A stretch of DNA of 64,000 nucleotides from Taeniopygia guttata (lineage: Eukaryota; Chordata; Aves; Passeriformes; Estrildidae). A program made the position numbers and the translations under genes. Under the pieces are notes generated by a model. The model was given only the letters and a program-made list of their open reading frames with translations, ran no database searches and was not told the DNA's origin. Shown piece by piece: positions 37,186-50,115 of this stretch. Every line of letters starts with the position of its first letter. Position 1 is the stretch's first letter. The DNA lies in NCBI RefSeq assembly GCF_048771995.1, contig NC_133063.1, positions 26,740,810 through 26,804,809 of the forward strand, written 5' to 3'.

Positions 37186-39814
37186 TTTCCATCTGTTTAA
37201 GAAGTGTTACCATACTGGGATAACCTTACAGCATTTATTCAGGTTAGCTCCCCACCAAAGAATATAAATATGATGCAGATAATGTAACTTAATTAAGGCA
37301 TTTTCTTTCCAAAGGCCTGTTCCCCTTCCTTTGAAAGCAAAACAATAGAAAGCTTACAAAAAGAAAAGTGAGATGTAAGATAAAATGTAGGTATTGCATA
37401 TACCGCATAGGACATTCATGTTTGTATGGTTCTTAAGAGCCCACAACAAAGCAATTCTTCTGTTAAATCTTTAAAGCCAGATCACAATCCCCCTTTTACT
37501 TTGTTTTCATCTTTTTACTGTGAATCTTTTTAGAACTTACTGGTTTGAAATATAGGACTCAGACTGTCCTATCTCAGTATCTGAATCAATACCTTCTGGA
37601 CAATTTGCATGCTAATCAGTTTCTCTAATGCACAAGAAACCTAATGGGACTTCCCAGTAAGTGATGAATCTCATGGGGGGCTTTTTGTTTATTTTTTATT
37701 TTGTTTGCACAAGCTGGAACAGCTCTACACATTAATAAGGTCTACATTATTTTTTGTGCCTGCATCTGCACCCTTATTAATATTTCAGTTTGAGTCACAA
37801 ATGGTAAATTTAAATAGCCATGGAATTTTATGGCCATTCTTCTTAATTAGAAAAAGCCCTTTGGCTACACGGATGTTTTACATGACCTCTTGAAAATAAA
37901 ACCCCGTGGAACTAGAATTGGGAGCTCTCTGCATTTGTTTATTCCTCGAGGAGAAAAAAAGGTCAAATTCCTGTCAAATACTTTTATTCCCAAGACCAAG
38001 AAGACACCACCTTGCCACCACGAATGATTAATATTACTCATTATCAAGCAAATGAAATGCACTGTGCCGGGCACAGTAACAAACATTTCAGACACTACTT
38101 CACATATCCAAAGGGAAGCTCTAGTTACAATTGCAATAATGGACTTACTGTGAAAGAATTACTGTTCTACTAAATGTAAGGGTTTGTATAAATTTTTGAG
38201 TGGGCAAGTTGAAATGACCTTTTGACAACATTTAAAACCCAAACAACCATAATCAATGGAATTATATTTCCTTTTCTTCTGAACTGTATCCAGTCAAGTA
38301 AACAAAGAGCTGAGCCAAACTAAATTAAATACAGTCTCTTATAATGTACTACATGTTAACAGTTAAATGCCATTTACTAATTTATTTTCAAAAATTAATT
38401 TGGGCTTATTTCATTGTCGGTTTGTTTTTGTGGGGCTTTTTTAGCTGGAGAGTGTGATATAAAGGAATAGCAAACGGAAATGAGAAGCCTTCCAAAATCT
38501 TCAGGACTTCTTAATTTTTTTTGCTTCCTCTAGGACATTTGCTTTCTAAGTTAGATGCTTAACATTTATGTGTTTTTGCTAAAAGTAGTTTAAATGAAAT
38601 ATAACTCTGAATGTTACTGTGTTGGAAAATCAAAGCCATTTCAGAAATTAAGTTAACCACAAGAGGGAACCTGTGCTGTCCAAACAATGAGAATTACCTG
38701 GCCTGTGGGCAAAAAATAAAAGCTGGCTGCAAATTTAATGTAACCATTATTAACTGAGTACATTTCCTAGTTTACAGCACTTTCTGTATATAACAAACAA
38801 ACCAAAATCAAATTTAATCAACTGTATTTGCTGGATTCCAAGTAAGCTTTAATATTCCTAAAGTTTAGTAATATATCATTGTACAATTACACCTAATAAC
38901 ACATTACTTTTGTGCAGCTGAATGTGAACTAGTCTGTATAATGCCTGTTAAAGAAGAAATTCCAATATTTGGACCTTTAAAGGTAAATTCTGTTCCTCAT
39001 AAAGAAATAAAACTCTGCACTATAAAACTGGAGACAGCAATGAGTTCTATCAATATGGGCAACTGAAAATAGAACTCAAGTGGATTTTAACACTAGAAAT
39101 TTTAATGCTGACTATGTGATACCAAACAGTGTGTCTATGCCCCAAAACCAGGCAATTTTAGAAGAAAAATATAAATTAAAGGAAACCAACATTTTCATTA
39201 GCTTGATAAAATTAATTTCAAAAGCTGATAACTTTACCACGTCAGAACAGGCTGTAAGCAGGAACAGCAGTGCCTGGCATTACAGCTCCATCATGGAAAT
39301 CTTAACATTGGGATGCAATGCACCACTGACTGCTGCTTGTCAGGGATAATTTGACATGGAAACATGAACAGCTGCTTTCATGTGGAACACCATTGCAGAT
39401 ATTATATGATTAAATAGGTGTGCATGTATTTTATAAAAATGTTTGCAGCTATCAAGTAAAGTCTCAATGCTTCCACAGACATGCTGCCCAAAAAAGAGGA
39501 ATCACTGTACTCATTACAGAACTAATGTTCAATGAGCCACAGAACCATCCAGGACTTATTCCCAAGTGATGGACAGAGTTTCTCAGCAGCTTCGTTACAA
39601 AGCCCTCTCTGCCTTATTTGTGCCCTAAAATTCGAATCACTGAACAAAGGCAATTTGACCACAAAGACAAATCTGCTAATGTGGGAGTATGCCACGTGAA
39701 AATCTCTGCTCTTCAGCAGCTGAGGGCCACCGCCGCAATGGAGATATTCCTCCTGCTCTTTAACACCATTAAACAGCCTTAATTTACACATCAAAGGGTG
39801 CAAGGGTTACATAC

Positions 39815-39934
39815 GATCGAGATCTGTGCCTGGACCGCCGGTAGTTTGGATCTGCCTGGGTTTTCCCCTTCTGCCGCCGCAGCACAGCTTCCCACTGGGG
39901 AGCAGAATCAACCATATCATTCTCCTGCCGCAAT
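39815..39934 (-). CDS. EPB41L4A: EPB41L4A coding exon, [22 protein letters not shown]
   Basis: 120 bases, phase 2-2, the largest complete internal coding exon in the window. It encodes [18 protein letters not shown], then [15 protein letters not shown] and SRHRSR before a split Ser codon. Acceptor CTGTGCAG, donor CGATC|GTATGT. The [20 protein letters not shown] block is probably helical and is the strongest single identifier of EPB41L4A here. Confidence 0.96.
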
Positions 39935-40118
39935 CTGCACAGGAGATACAAGAGTTTAGTCTGAAGGCTCTGAGGGCAGGATGCTCTGAGAAGCAGTGGG
40001 GTATTTCCACTCCCACTCGCCAAAAACTCCAGCTTCTGCAATGTTGTACTTATTCCTTTATCTTGCTCCCAAACTGGTTTAAAGTGTAAGAACTATATAA
40101 AAGAAAACTCACTGATTT

Positions 40119-40162
40119 GTTATTTAGAAACAGAAAATTTGTTATTTAGAAACAGAAAATTT
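40119..40162. repeat. 22-bp perfect tandem duplication
   Basis: Two identical, adjacent copies of GTTATTTAGAAACAGAAAAT plus TT. It lies in an EPB41L4A intron about 185 bp upstream (in gene sense) of the exon at 39815-39934. Perfect identity suggests a recent event or the short-repeat slippage type. Confidence 0.9.
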
Positions 40163-41799
40163 AACAGTCCATGCCTTTAAGGACAGACCCACAACATGCA
40201 TTCTTCTTCCCAGTCCAAGCCAAACATTTGGAATTTTTTCCCTGTTTACATATTCCACTCTACCTCATCAGCACCAAATGGGAGACCCACATCATGCTAC
40301 AAGGTTCTACTACTACAACTTTCAGAAGCACTTTACTACAGCAGGCACCTTCCTAGGATCCAGGGAAAAATCTGCTTGGTGAGACCCCACTCAGAAAAAT
40401 CATTCTTTCATCCCTACCTGCAGCAAAGCTCACGATACATGCAGATCTCCATGGCACTCCTTCTGCACCACCCCCTGAGGCTTCAATCCCTGTCATGGCT
40501 TTTGTGGGTCTAAATGACACACTGTGCTTTTTATTTCTTCCTTTTTTATTTGGTTTGTTTAAAATCAATTAATTCATTAATAATATGCATTACGGATTGA
40601 GCCAAATATCAGAATCTTGTCAACTCAGCGCATTTGTTAGCAGGCTGAAGTAATTCCACAATGTCATAGCCCTCCAGGCAGCCAAGCAGTGCTTGACCAA
40701 AGTTCCACAGGTGCTTCCCACAGTTTTGAACGTTGCACATATGACTTTTGGGATGAAATGCTAAGGTGGTGTAGCAAATGGACATGCTTGGTCACAGCGG
40801 TGAATTTAAAATACAGCAGGGATTTCAAAACGTCTCTGGAAAATATCACCCAAGCGTGGATTGTTTTATTGGATGGTATGACTGGGATACTGGAGAAACC
40901 AGAGGGAAGGCTGACAGGTACAACAAACAAAGAAGGCAACAGAGATCAAGGGATTACACTGGAGACTTAGGCAATGCAAAGTATGTTGTTGCTGCTCCTC
41001 ACTTCAGATGAACTTTTCTCTTTGAGTTTTGAGCTGTATCAGGCTAAACCAGCTACACAGGCTTCTGCTTTTCCTTTAATCAGATCTTCTCTCATATGCA
41101 TAATGAATTTTGAGCTCAAGCCCCAACTACTGTAAACAGCCACAACTCTACCAAACGGTAGGAAGCACCTGGCGAAGACTGCAACCTCAGGTTTTGATTT
41201 CTAAGCAAATCTTTTTAAATCTGTAATCTGCTGACATAAACTTCTCTCTAAGGATTTAGAAGAAAGACTCACACAGCAACAAGTAATGAGTTGTGATTTT
41301 CATCCCAAATAATCCAATTTGTGCAAACAGCAATCATCTCAAATGGTACAGACACCACCAGCTGCCTCCCACACACAGCAGTCACTTGCACAAAAGTACA
41401 GAAAATCTACATGTATAAAGTTAGCATCACAGCTATTAAAACAAGTAGTGTCAAAGCAGTCTAAGTACCACAGCAGAACTCTATGAGATGGAGACATGAA
41501 GAAACAAAACATACATTTTACAGCTGCAAAGAAAGGTAGTATGCTCACATTTAACAAGGTAAAAGATGACTAAGGTACCACAATATCTACATGAAATTCA
41601 TTATTTGAATACAGTGTTCAAATTCTAATAATTTTGGAGCATTTTTTTAGGTTTTTGGTGACAGAAATGGCCAAAAAATGCTGAAAGAAGTTTAGCTCAA
41701 ATCCTAAATTTCTGTTTAAAGATACTTTTGAATAAAAACTGTTGCCCTTGTACTGAAAGTCCATTACAGTTTTCGTTTCAAACTTTTCACTGAGCACTG

Positions 41800-41973
41800 G
41801 CACAGGTTGCCTAGAGCAGTGGCAGTGTCTCCATCCTTGGAGATCCTGAAAAGCTGCCTGGGAGCGATCCTGCACTCCCAACTCTTGGTGGCCCTGCTGG
41901 AGCAGTGCCTGGACCAGATGACACCCAGAGGTCCCTGCCAGCCTCAACCATTCAGACACTCTCTGATTCTAAT
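41800..41973 (+). mobile_element. CR1 LINE 3' fragment
   Basis: Plus-strand CR1 3' fragment with GGTTGCCTAGAGCAGTGGCA, CTCCATCCTTGGAGATCCTG, GGTCCCTGCCAGCCTCAACC and an ATTC-rich tail. Lies in an EPB41L4A intron, antisense to the gene. The 5' edge is approximate. Confidence 0.85.
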
Positions 41974-44292
41974 CAAATGCATCTTCTAAGTGTAGAAGGA
42001 AAGCATGTTTCAGTGCATGCTGTCTGCTCCTTTTATATATTTTTATCTACACAATAGATTTTGACCACAGGATTGAAAATGCAAATGCATTTCTTCTGTG
42101 ATTGAAATAAGCTCATTACAGGTTCTTCTTCACTTTCATATGAAATCTGCTTAGGAGAAAACATTTATATAATGTAGGGAAACCTCAAAGATTGAGATCA
42201 GGTAAACAGATTTTCCCCAAGATTTTTCTAGTTATCTACCTTCTCATCTACATTTCTGGTTTTCTCTGATAATTTGTTTTCTTCTGGCAAATAGTTCACA
42301 GTGATCTCTTGTCATGTGAACAATATATTCTACTCTACTGTGATCAGAAGCAGACTTCTTTGGTTAATGTGAATATGCACTCATTTTATTCCAATAAAAT
42401 AAAACAATTTTGTTTCTGCTTGTGTCAGGGACCTGATTATTGTACTGGGAAAAAATTGTATTAGTTTATGCAACAGCAGAAACTTCAGTAACAGCAGTTG
42501 TAAGCCTCATTATAATGTCCTATTTAACCCTGCTAAGGCTAGCTCATCTCTGAAAACAGGAAAGCTGCTCAGAGCCTCTGACCTTCCAGCTTGTTATGCT
42601 CCTGCTATGGCTGCTAACAAAATGCAGAAATTCATTATTATTGGTTGTTTTCCTGCATCTGCCTACAAGGAATAAGTCCTAGACTTCCAACTCATTTAGT
42701 ATGTGTTTAATCTAAAACTGATAATAATTTTTTTTCTGGTCAGATTTCAAGTCAACACCTAAGAACAAGATATGCTGAAACATTAGCATTTTTGTTGTAT
42801 CTTCCATTTCTGAAAACGTGAAAAACTTAGAAACAACAAAAAAAAAATTGATTTATTTTCTTTTTCTTTTTACTTTTTTTCCATGAAGTGAGGAAGTGTG
42901 GGTAAAGACCCTTTCATTCTTCAAAAAATGATAAGCAGTACTTAATCCTTCTTACAATTCAGTGTTTATATTGCCAGAAGTTCTTAAAAACATTCTTGTG
43001 GTCAGTTTCTAATTTCTTTCACTTGCCTGTGGAGCTCCCTGCACAAGGAGTTTCACAAGAGGAAAAAAACCTGGCAAGAGTGTTCTGGGAGAAAGGGATA
43101 CAAAATACCATTTACTGCTGATCACTAAAACTACACTCAGCATGTCATTTAAACTTCAGCTGAAAAACAAACCTTCCATGCACACTAAGTTATTGTTAGC
43201 CAAGTACCGCACAAGACTGCACTCTAATTTAGGTAAGCTTCAAAGAATCTCACATCTAAGATGTGCTTTATGCCATCCCATGTGAGTGTCACAATGATTT
43301 TTTAACATTTCTTTAAGTACTGCAAGTCATGCTGAAAATATAATTATACTGCATATTCCTGCTGCACTATCTAGCATGCAATTATTTCTCAGAGCTTCCA
43401 GAGATCTGGAAGTCATTTATCACTGAGTATAAGACATGAAGAAATGAGGGCAGCTCATGCAGACAGTAACTTAGAAACTTTGCCTTAAAACAGTTCCTCT
43501 TTTGTCTAGTTACATTTCTCTTGCACTGTGTTTATGCAATATGAGAAAATTCTATGTAATTTTAAAAAGTATATTTTCAGAAATACCTCCAGGATGTTGT
43601 GATTTCCAGTGCAACATAAAATACACAGCTTTGAAAGGAATTTATAAGAAATCAGTAGTTATGACATCTTTTTCATACCAGCAACAGGAAAAATAGAATG
43701 TATAATACAGGACTTGTTAGCATCACTTGAAATGCACTACTGCTATCCTATTAAAAGTTGATACTATACACATTTTGGGTTTGGGCCCACACTTGACATT
43801 TTGGAAAACAAAATCTTTATACAATTAAATACATTAATTTAAAAACAACATTGAGATTCATATCTATTAAAAATATTTTTATTTCTCAACAGCTTATTTT
43901 CTGCTTGAAAAAATCTGCACTTGAATTTGTGAGGTAAAAGTATATGCTGAGAATAACATTATCAAGATATTTTCCACTTTATTTGCATTTATACTCCAAG
44001 TCTTTTGTAAGTATGGCCTGTACTTGATCTTGTGGTTCATTACTGAGCTCTTCCCAAGACACAGGAAGGCAGGCATTCATTGCATACAACTGTAATGGTT
44101 TATTCTGGCAATTATTATCACTCTTCTTATTCAGAAAAGGGTACCTGGCAGTACGACCTGGTTGCCTCAGGAGGACTCTATACAAATAAAATATATTAGA
44201 TCCCTTCTTACTAGGTTTATATGAGAAAAGTCCATCTCCATTTGTCCGTTTCATGTTTCCCCATCAAAAATATTTAATATATTGTTATATAC

Positions 44293-44370
44293 CTGTTTCT
44301 CTTCTTCCGATGCTCTCTGTTGGAATTTTCAGATTCACTGCCACTGCTGGTGTTACAACGGGACCGTGAC
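44293..44370 (-). CDS. EPB41L4A: EPB41L4A coding exon, [25 protein letters not shown]
   Basis: 78 bases, phase 2-2. It encodes [17 protein letters not shown] then REHRKKRN. Acceptor TTCTCCAG, donor AACAG|GTATAT. It is a Ser/Glu-rich run bracketed by two basic patches. Joined to the preceding exon it gives an RRRRSRSR-like cluster that could act as a nuclear localisation signal; that function is inferred. Confidence 0.95.
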
Positions 44371-44873
44371 CTGGAGAAGAGAAAAGCAACATCTCAGAAT
44401 GAATTTGTCTACTAACTCCAAAATTACTGCAGTGCTAAATGAGGAAAGAACAGTGTAAAGACATTACTCAGAGAATCAGAATTAAAAGACTCTGGAGTGC
44501 TTGTCTACACCTGCAAGACGTATTATCTTTTTCTTATTAATTAATTGGGAAGCACTGCTTCAAAACTAGTACATGCAGAGTGTAGTATCAGGTGAGTGCT
44601 ATTTTAATTTTGAAAAATTTCACTCTCTTCTTTTTTTTTTTTTTAATTTTTCTTATTTTATTGTTCAGCATTCTTTTTGCATACGCCACATAAATTTGTT
44701 TCTTGGAGGTGTGAAATGTTTCATCTCTAATCTGCATGGCTCTCTTCTTTTTGCACATTCTGGTAGACCCAACAGAAATTATACAGAATTCTGGATTTGC
44801 AAGCAAAACAAAATGCTCACATAATATTCTATTCCCCTCAACCTCTATCCTGTAAGCTCCTACATCCTCAGTC

Positions 44874-45011
44874 TATGGAGTCTGCTCTCTTCTACCTCCT
44901 AAATTAGAAAATCATTAGTTCAAATATCTCCCACTCAAACAAAAATGTGTTAGAAGAACAGGACAGCTAAAGTCTAGGAAAATCAGCTCAACCCAGCTTG
45001 TCTGAAGGGAA
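44874..45011. repeat. Direct repeat pair, copy A
   Basis: About 138 bp from TATGGAG to GAAGGGAA. It aligns with 45983-46112 in the same orientation, with several substitutions and a few small gaps (roughly 80% identity by eye). Shared anchors include CTCAAACAAAAATGT, AAGTCTAGGAAAATC and CAACCCAGCTTG. Sequence beyond the GAAGGGAA ends is unrelated. Family unknown. Confidence 0.8.
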
Positions 45012-45265
45012 TGTTAGGCAGCCTGGAAGAAACACCAGTAGCACTAGGATTCTCCTGCTCTTTATGGAAAAAAGAAGGCTGCACTACCTACAGGCAAACT
45101 CCTCTTTACTACCTGAGACCCTTAAACCATGCTTGCATTTTGGAGCACACAGACCAGCTGTCAGGGCTTTGATCCTAGAATCCAGGTCTCTGCCACTCTA
45201 CCAGTGGCTAGATTCTAAAGACTTGCACTGTCATCAAAATCTGGTTTGGATCGTTCCTTCTTTAG

Positions 45266-45348
45266 TGTGAGGATGGTCTTGGAATGATTGGATTGGATGA
45301 TCTGAAAAAAGGTCCTTCCCAACCTGAACATTTCTGTGATTCCATGAA
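45266..45348 (+). mobile_element. CR1 LINE extreme 3' fragment
   Basis: A short CR1 tail: TTGGATTGGATGATCTGAAA, GGTCCTTCCCAACCTGAACA and TTTCTGTGATTCCATGA. Its promoter, coding region and most of the 3' UTR are missing, as is usual for 5'-truncated insertions. Confidence 0.8.
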
Positions 45349-45982
45349 TGCCCCCAAAGACAGACGTGTTTCTCTGCTATACTGACAGCCAAGCTGATTA
45401 ATGAGGAAAGCTGACTGATATTAAGAGGAGCTAGTCTACAAGGATTTAGGCTGTCTGGTATTGCAACCAGTAATGGTTTTGCTGCAATGGAAAATAGAAT
45501 CTTCCTTCTGAGGTCTCTGGCAGTGAAACAGGAGCTATAAGGGGATACATATTTTCTTATGCCTCCTGGCTTTTCTTTTGCTCTTTGATAGCTGATATTT
45601 GTTAGAGGACAGATTTGTTAAGCTACATATCAAACAAGCCAAGGAGGCAAAGCAGTTCCTTAGGTGTAAGTAACAGGCAAAGGGAAGCATTTAATGACAA
45701 GGTAGGAAGTTCCTGACTAGCTCACTGCATGTTCTAATGGTTTAGGAAGAAGAGCCCAAACAGGATGAAAGGTTGTTCCCAGGGAACAGCAGAGATGCAG
45801 CATGGAGCTGTTCTATCTGGTCACGCACACACCACTCTGCTTTCCACATGACTAGCACTAAATAACCAGGACACTGTTACAGATGTCATTCTGACACACC
45901 TGAGAGCCTCATGAAACTCTCTGTAATACCAGTGAATTATGGCTGCCTCCAACAAATTGCTGAGTCTTTAAATTCCCTGGTA

Positions 45983-46112
45983 TATGGAGTGTGTTCTCCC
46001 CTCTCTTCTAAATTAGGAAACCATTCGCTCAAATAGATCCCATTCAAACAAAAATGTCTTAGGACAGCTGAAGTCTAGGAAAATCGGTTCAACCCAGCTT
46101 GCCTGAAGGGAA
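45983..46112. repeat. Direct repeat pair, copy B
   Basis: Second copy of the preceding repeat, about 1.1 kb away. It ends just left of the possible ERV1-type LTR. A CR1 tail lies between the two copies. Confidence 0.8.
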
Positions 46113-46114
46113 TA

Positions 46115-46690
46115 AATTTGGCCAAGTGAAATTTCCCCTAGAGAAGGAGCTTCTCCCTGTTCGAAAAGATACCAAGTTTAATTTTTTTTATTATTATTGT
46201 TTTATAGCTTTAGTCAGGTTTGTTCATCTTTGCCCTGGGGGAAGGGAGTTGAAGTTTTTTCAGGGCATTGTTCCACTAGGCAAGGCCTGATGAACTTAAG
46301 ATCTTAAAAGACTGGGAGTAGCACGGAAGAAACACAAAAGATAACGACCATCAATGACCATTAATGACCATCAACGACCATTAATGACCATCAACTCTAA
46401 ACATCAACCTTGGCATGGTCAGAGACACCTAGTCTCTGAAGGAAAGATAGGAATGAGGGCCAAATTACCTTTGCAGGTGAACAAATTCATATCCAATGGA
46501 AAACGAAATACTGAGAACCACATAACTTGGAAACAATGAATGTTGAACCAATAAATCTCTATGGGTTTTGACTGCATAAAGTTAGTAAAAAATCTAGAAA
46601 AACGTATGTGTCATGGAATTATTTCCTCTGCACACCCAGCCTACCTGAGGATGAAATTATTTCTGTTGTACATCCTGGTCAGAACAACAT
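46115..46690 (+). mobile_element. Possible ERV1-type LTR (fossil), low confidence
   Basis: The right half contains CAATAAATCTCTATGGG, GCACACCCAGCCTACCTGAGG and GTACATCCTGGTCAGAACA, which resemble the R-U5 end of passerine ERV1 LTRs from memory. A five-copy 10-bp repeat (46343-46392) lies in the left half. I could not find convincing TG/CA ends with matching target duplications, so both limits are approximate. It may be an unrelated repeat. Confidence 0.35.
46343..46392. repeat. 10-bp tandem repeat, five copies
   Basis: Five consecutive 10-bp units of the form AA[C/T]GACCAT[C/T]. Units alternate at two C/T positions. It sits inside the possible ERV1-type LTR and may be an LTR-internal U3 repeat. 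Confidence 0.85.
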
Positions 46691-48835
46691 CCTAGACAGA
46701 ACAAAGTAATGACTTGGTTCTCTACTAAAAATGTTGTTGGAGGGTTTTTTGTTTTTCCTGCAGTTTCGGGGACATCCCCATCCCCAAACTTCTTGTTCAT
46801 AATTTAAAGCCAGGTTATCCTTGCTGCCAGCTAAAAATACAATCTTCTGGGTGGAGCTCAAAGTGGGAATAAAAAATATGTGTGTTACTACAGAAAATTG
46901 TAACCTCAGCTGAAGAAGGAAGATTAAATATTGTGCCAAAAAGAGTCACTCAAGCACAATGGAAGAGTTAAGAGCAATAAATGCTCTAGAACTGCAGCAG
47001 ATCTTACACAGCCAAAAGTAAACCTTTCCCCACCCCAGTCTTACCAGATTTTTAATAAATATACCACTAACATTGACATTAATAAGTCATTTGAGCAACA
47101 GTCTTCTTTCACACTTCCAGGTCATTAGCATGACTCTTTTCTTCTACATTTTTCAGTATGACAAGAAGCTTCTTAATGTGATTTAAGTAATTTGTCTCAT
47201 AAGATACCAAAACAGCCAATAATCACAGTGTGGCAGGCAAAGTACACGATAAAATATCCAAATTGATCAAACTCAGGACAAGCCTTTCTCTAACTTTTCA
47301 GGACTGGAAATCTGATTCACCTTTTAGATACTGCACATTGAATTTCCTTGTGTTACTTATCACGAAAGCATTTGTGGGGACACAGAAGAGCTCCTGAGCT
47401 GTCAGCTGAGTAGCAGCTGCTCATGCTTGTTGTCAGAATATTATCTTTCATTGAATATTAAATATCATCTTTTATTGAACTGAATAAATTACCAAAAGTG
47501 GACAGAAAAAAAAAGATAGTTTCATAAATCAGGTGCAAGAACACCCAAGATCATCCCAGTCTTTGGTAATTTTAGGGTACCTTTAGTCCTTTATTCCTCA
47601 TTTTCCTTGTCATGCAATATATTTGATATTTTGCAGGTAGAATACCTATATACTCTGGCATGAGGAGCAGGAAAGAAGTCATAGTCAGTTTTACAAGAGA
47701 CACAACAAATACTGCCTAGGAGAGGGCTTGGAGAGCTGAGGAAAGCTCATATTCTGGCACAGTCTTTTTCTGAGTAAAATGAGAGGAGAATAGCCAAATT
47801 GTGAGGAAGTGGAGAAGGTCTTTTGCAATATAAACAATAAAAAACCTGTGGTAAGAGGTCTCTTCTGAGCACTGGGGCTTTCCACCTGAGATGTTTAACT
47901 AAATCTTCCCAGTTTTGTGTGTTGGACATCTATCACAAGACTACCACTGGCAGCTTGTAATGCTAACATCCTTCCGAAAAATATTATCTCATAGTAAGTG
48001 CAAAGTATATGAGCACTTTCTCTGGTTTCCTGTGATTGTCCCGAGAGGTTTGTATCCCTGCCAGAGCTCCTTTCCCAAGCTGCTGCAGTGAGTCAGATCC
48101 CGGGAGTGCCTCCTTGCCTTCCTAAGCTCCAGGAGCCTCTGACATTGAAGTGCACTCTACTGTCCCTCATTCCAGCAGAGCAAGCAGGAGCAGAGTGAAG
48201 AGAAGCATTAAACAGAGTCATGACAGCAGATGTGGCAAAAATCTGTCGAAAGCTGAAGTTGCTGAAGGTCACACCCAAATTCACACCTGCATTTTATTTG
48301 AAATGTGATAACTAGTCAAGTCTGAAATGGGAGATGGGGGCAGGGAGGAGAAGCTTGAGAAAAAAAAAAAAAATATGCAAGGCAGAAAGAGGACCATCAG
48401 GAGTTACATATGCCTTTGCACTTACCTGTGGCAGGATAATTCATCTCAGATGACAGCACACTTGCTTGCAAAACAGATTAATTAAAAGTGGGTAGGGAGG
48501 CTGGAGAAGTAAAATAAAATCTGCAGATTCAAAACCCACAAGCTAAAATTTCCGGAACTGACTTTCAAGTTGTAGATAAGCCCTTAGGAAACTATCACAA
48601 GCTGCTTCTAGCATGGGGTAGTAACAATTGTGCTGCAAGACTGCTGTGACAAGGCTGTGCTACAGAGCATTTTAGCAAAGGATAAGAAATAAAGAATTAA
48701 AAGGTCATAACACAACTAACCTTTTATACATTTAGGAATATGAGGGACAAGAATGGAAAGAAAGGAATGCAGTGAACCAAAATATAACCAGTACCTTCAG
48801 TATCATTTCATAGTTGCTATAGATCATATATTTAC

Positions 48836-48883
48836 CTTCTCCTTTGCTTTAAATCTGAATCTTCACCACTGTTTTGATTTTTC
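48836..48883 (-). CDS. EPB41L4A: EPB41L4A coding micro-exon, KNQNSGEDSDLKQRR
   Basis: 48 bases (16 codons), phase 2-2. It encodes KNQNSGEDSDLKQRR between two split Arg codons. Acceptor TGTCACAG, donor AGAAG|GTAAAT. With its neighbours it builds an acidic patch (GEDSD) followed by a strongly basic stretch. Identity rests on SGEDSDLKQRRR plus correct phase with both neighbours. Confidence 0.93.
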
Positions 48884-49581
48884 CTGTGACATTAAGGAAG
48901 TTTTAATGAAATGTCATAGATGGACTTAGTACAAATTCACAGAACTACCCACAAAAAAAACCCAAAATATTTTCATTTTTTCATGGATTTTTTTTTTTCC
49001 AGCATGATGTCTGGCAAAAAAAAATAGGGCATGTGCTTGTTTTAAGCCCTTTAGGACACCTTTACAATAAGCTTTGAAGGCATGATTCCATTCAAGCTCT
49101 CATTGCAAACCCCTGACTTGCACCATTAAGCGGATCATTTTGTCCTTTAGAGTTTCCTACTATTTCCAACATAGCAGAGTGCGGTGGTTTCCTCTTAACT
49201 CCAGCAAAGGGTGCATAAGCTATTGTTATTAACAGCTGGAAAAGGAAAGTGCATGAATAACACCAGGATTTAGGAAGGCATAATTAAGTTAAAATCTACC
49301 TACTATTGTCAAACTTCAAAGTCTCACATATGAGATAAGATTTTTAAAAACATTTGTTCATGTGGTAGCCCAAGAGAAAACTTGCTGTTGGCATGACTGT
49401 CTGTCCACTGACCAGCCCAATGAAAATCCCAGGTGATAAAAGAATTTCCTCCTGCACTGTGCACAAACACTTTTCTTTTCTTGATATGAGAAAGCTTTGC
49501 ATTGCACGTCTCTCTACTCGTTTGTTTTTACAAAGCCAAACAAGCCCTTCTGACAGCTAAGCTAGCAGTGACCAGAAAACC

Positions 49582-50115
49582 TGAACTGGTTTTGTCTGCA
49601 GTAGAGTGAGTTTTCTTCACAGTGGCAGGCATTGGGCTGTGTTTTGGTGCTGTGCTGAACACATGGCTGATAATATAGAAATGCTTTTGTTATTGCTGAG
49701 CAGGGACTGCACAGAGCCAAGGCCACACTGGGGAGGAGGCTGGGGGTACATGGGATACTGGAGGGGGCACAGCCCAGACAGGTGACCCAAACAAACTGAC
49801 CAAAGGAATATCCCGGACAGTGTGACAGCAGGTTCAGTGTATAAAGTGGCGGGGAGAGAAAGGAGGGGATATTTGGACTGATTGTGTTTGTCCTCCCAAG
49901 TTACCCTTAGTGTGATGGAAATGGCTGAACAGCTGCTCAACAACGGGAAGCAGGGAATTCATTCCTTGGTTTGTTTTGCTTGTGTGCCTGGCTTTTGCTG
50001 TGTCCCTCAACTGACAAGGTTTCTATCTCCTATGTTTCTGATTCTCCCCCTGATCCTGCTGGCAGGGGAGTAAGTGAGGGGCTGCCTCAGACTTGGCTGT
50101 GGTTAAAACATGACA
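49582..50115 (+). mobile_element. Solo LTR, ERVL family (fossil), with 5-bp target duplication
   Basis: A 534-bp LTR starting TG and ending CA, flanked by identical AAACC pentamers (49577-49581 and 50116-50120), the target-site size expected for ERVL. Family landmarks of the abundant avian ERVL LTR are present: CACAGAGCCAAGGCC, GGAGGCTGGGGGT, GACCAAAGGAATATCCCGGA, a TATA-like box at 49840-49846, GGCAGGGGAGTAAGTGAGGG and a GGTTAAAACATGACA end. No internal region is present, so it is a recombined solo LTR. It lies in an EPB41L4A intron, antisense to the gene. Divergence from the remembered family sequence suggests an old insertion; no LTR pair exists for dating. Confidence 0.9.

Noticed and set aside
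49617-49943. A 108-codon minus-strand open frame.
   Set aside because: It lies wholly within the ERVL solo LTR and is antisense to it.
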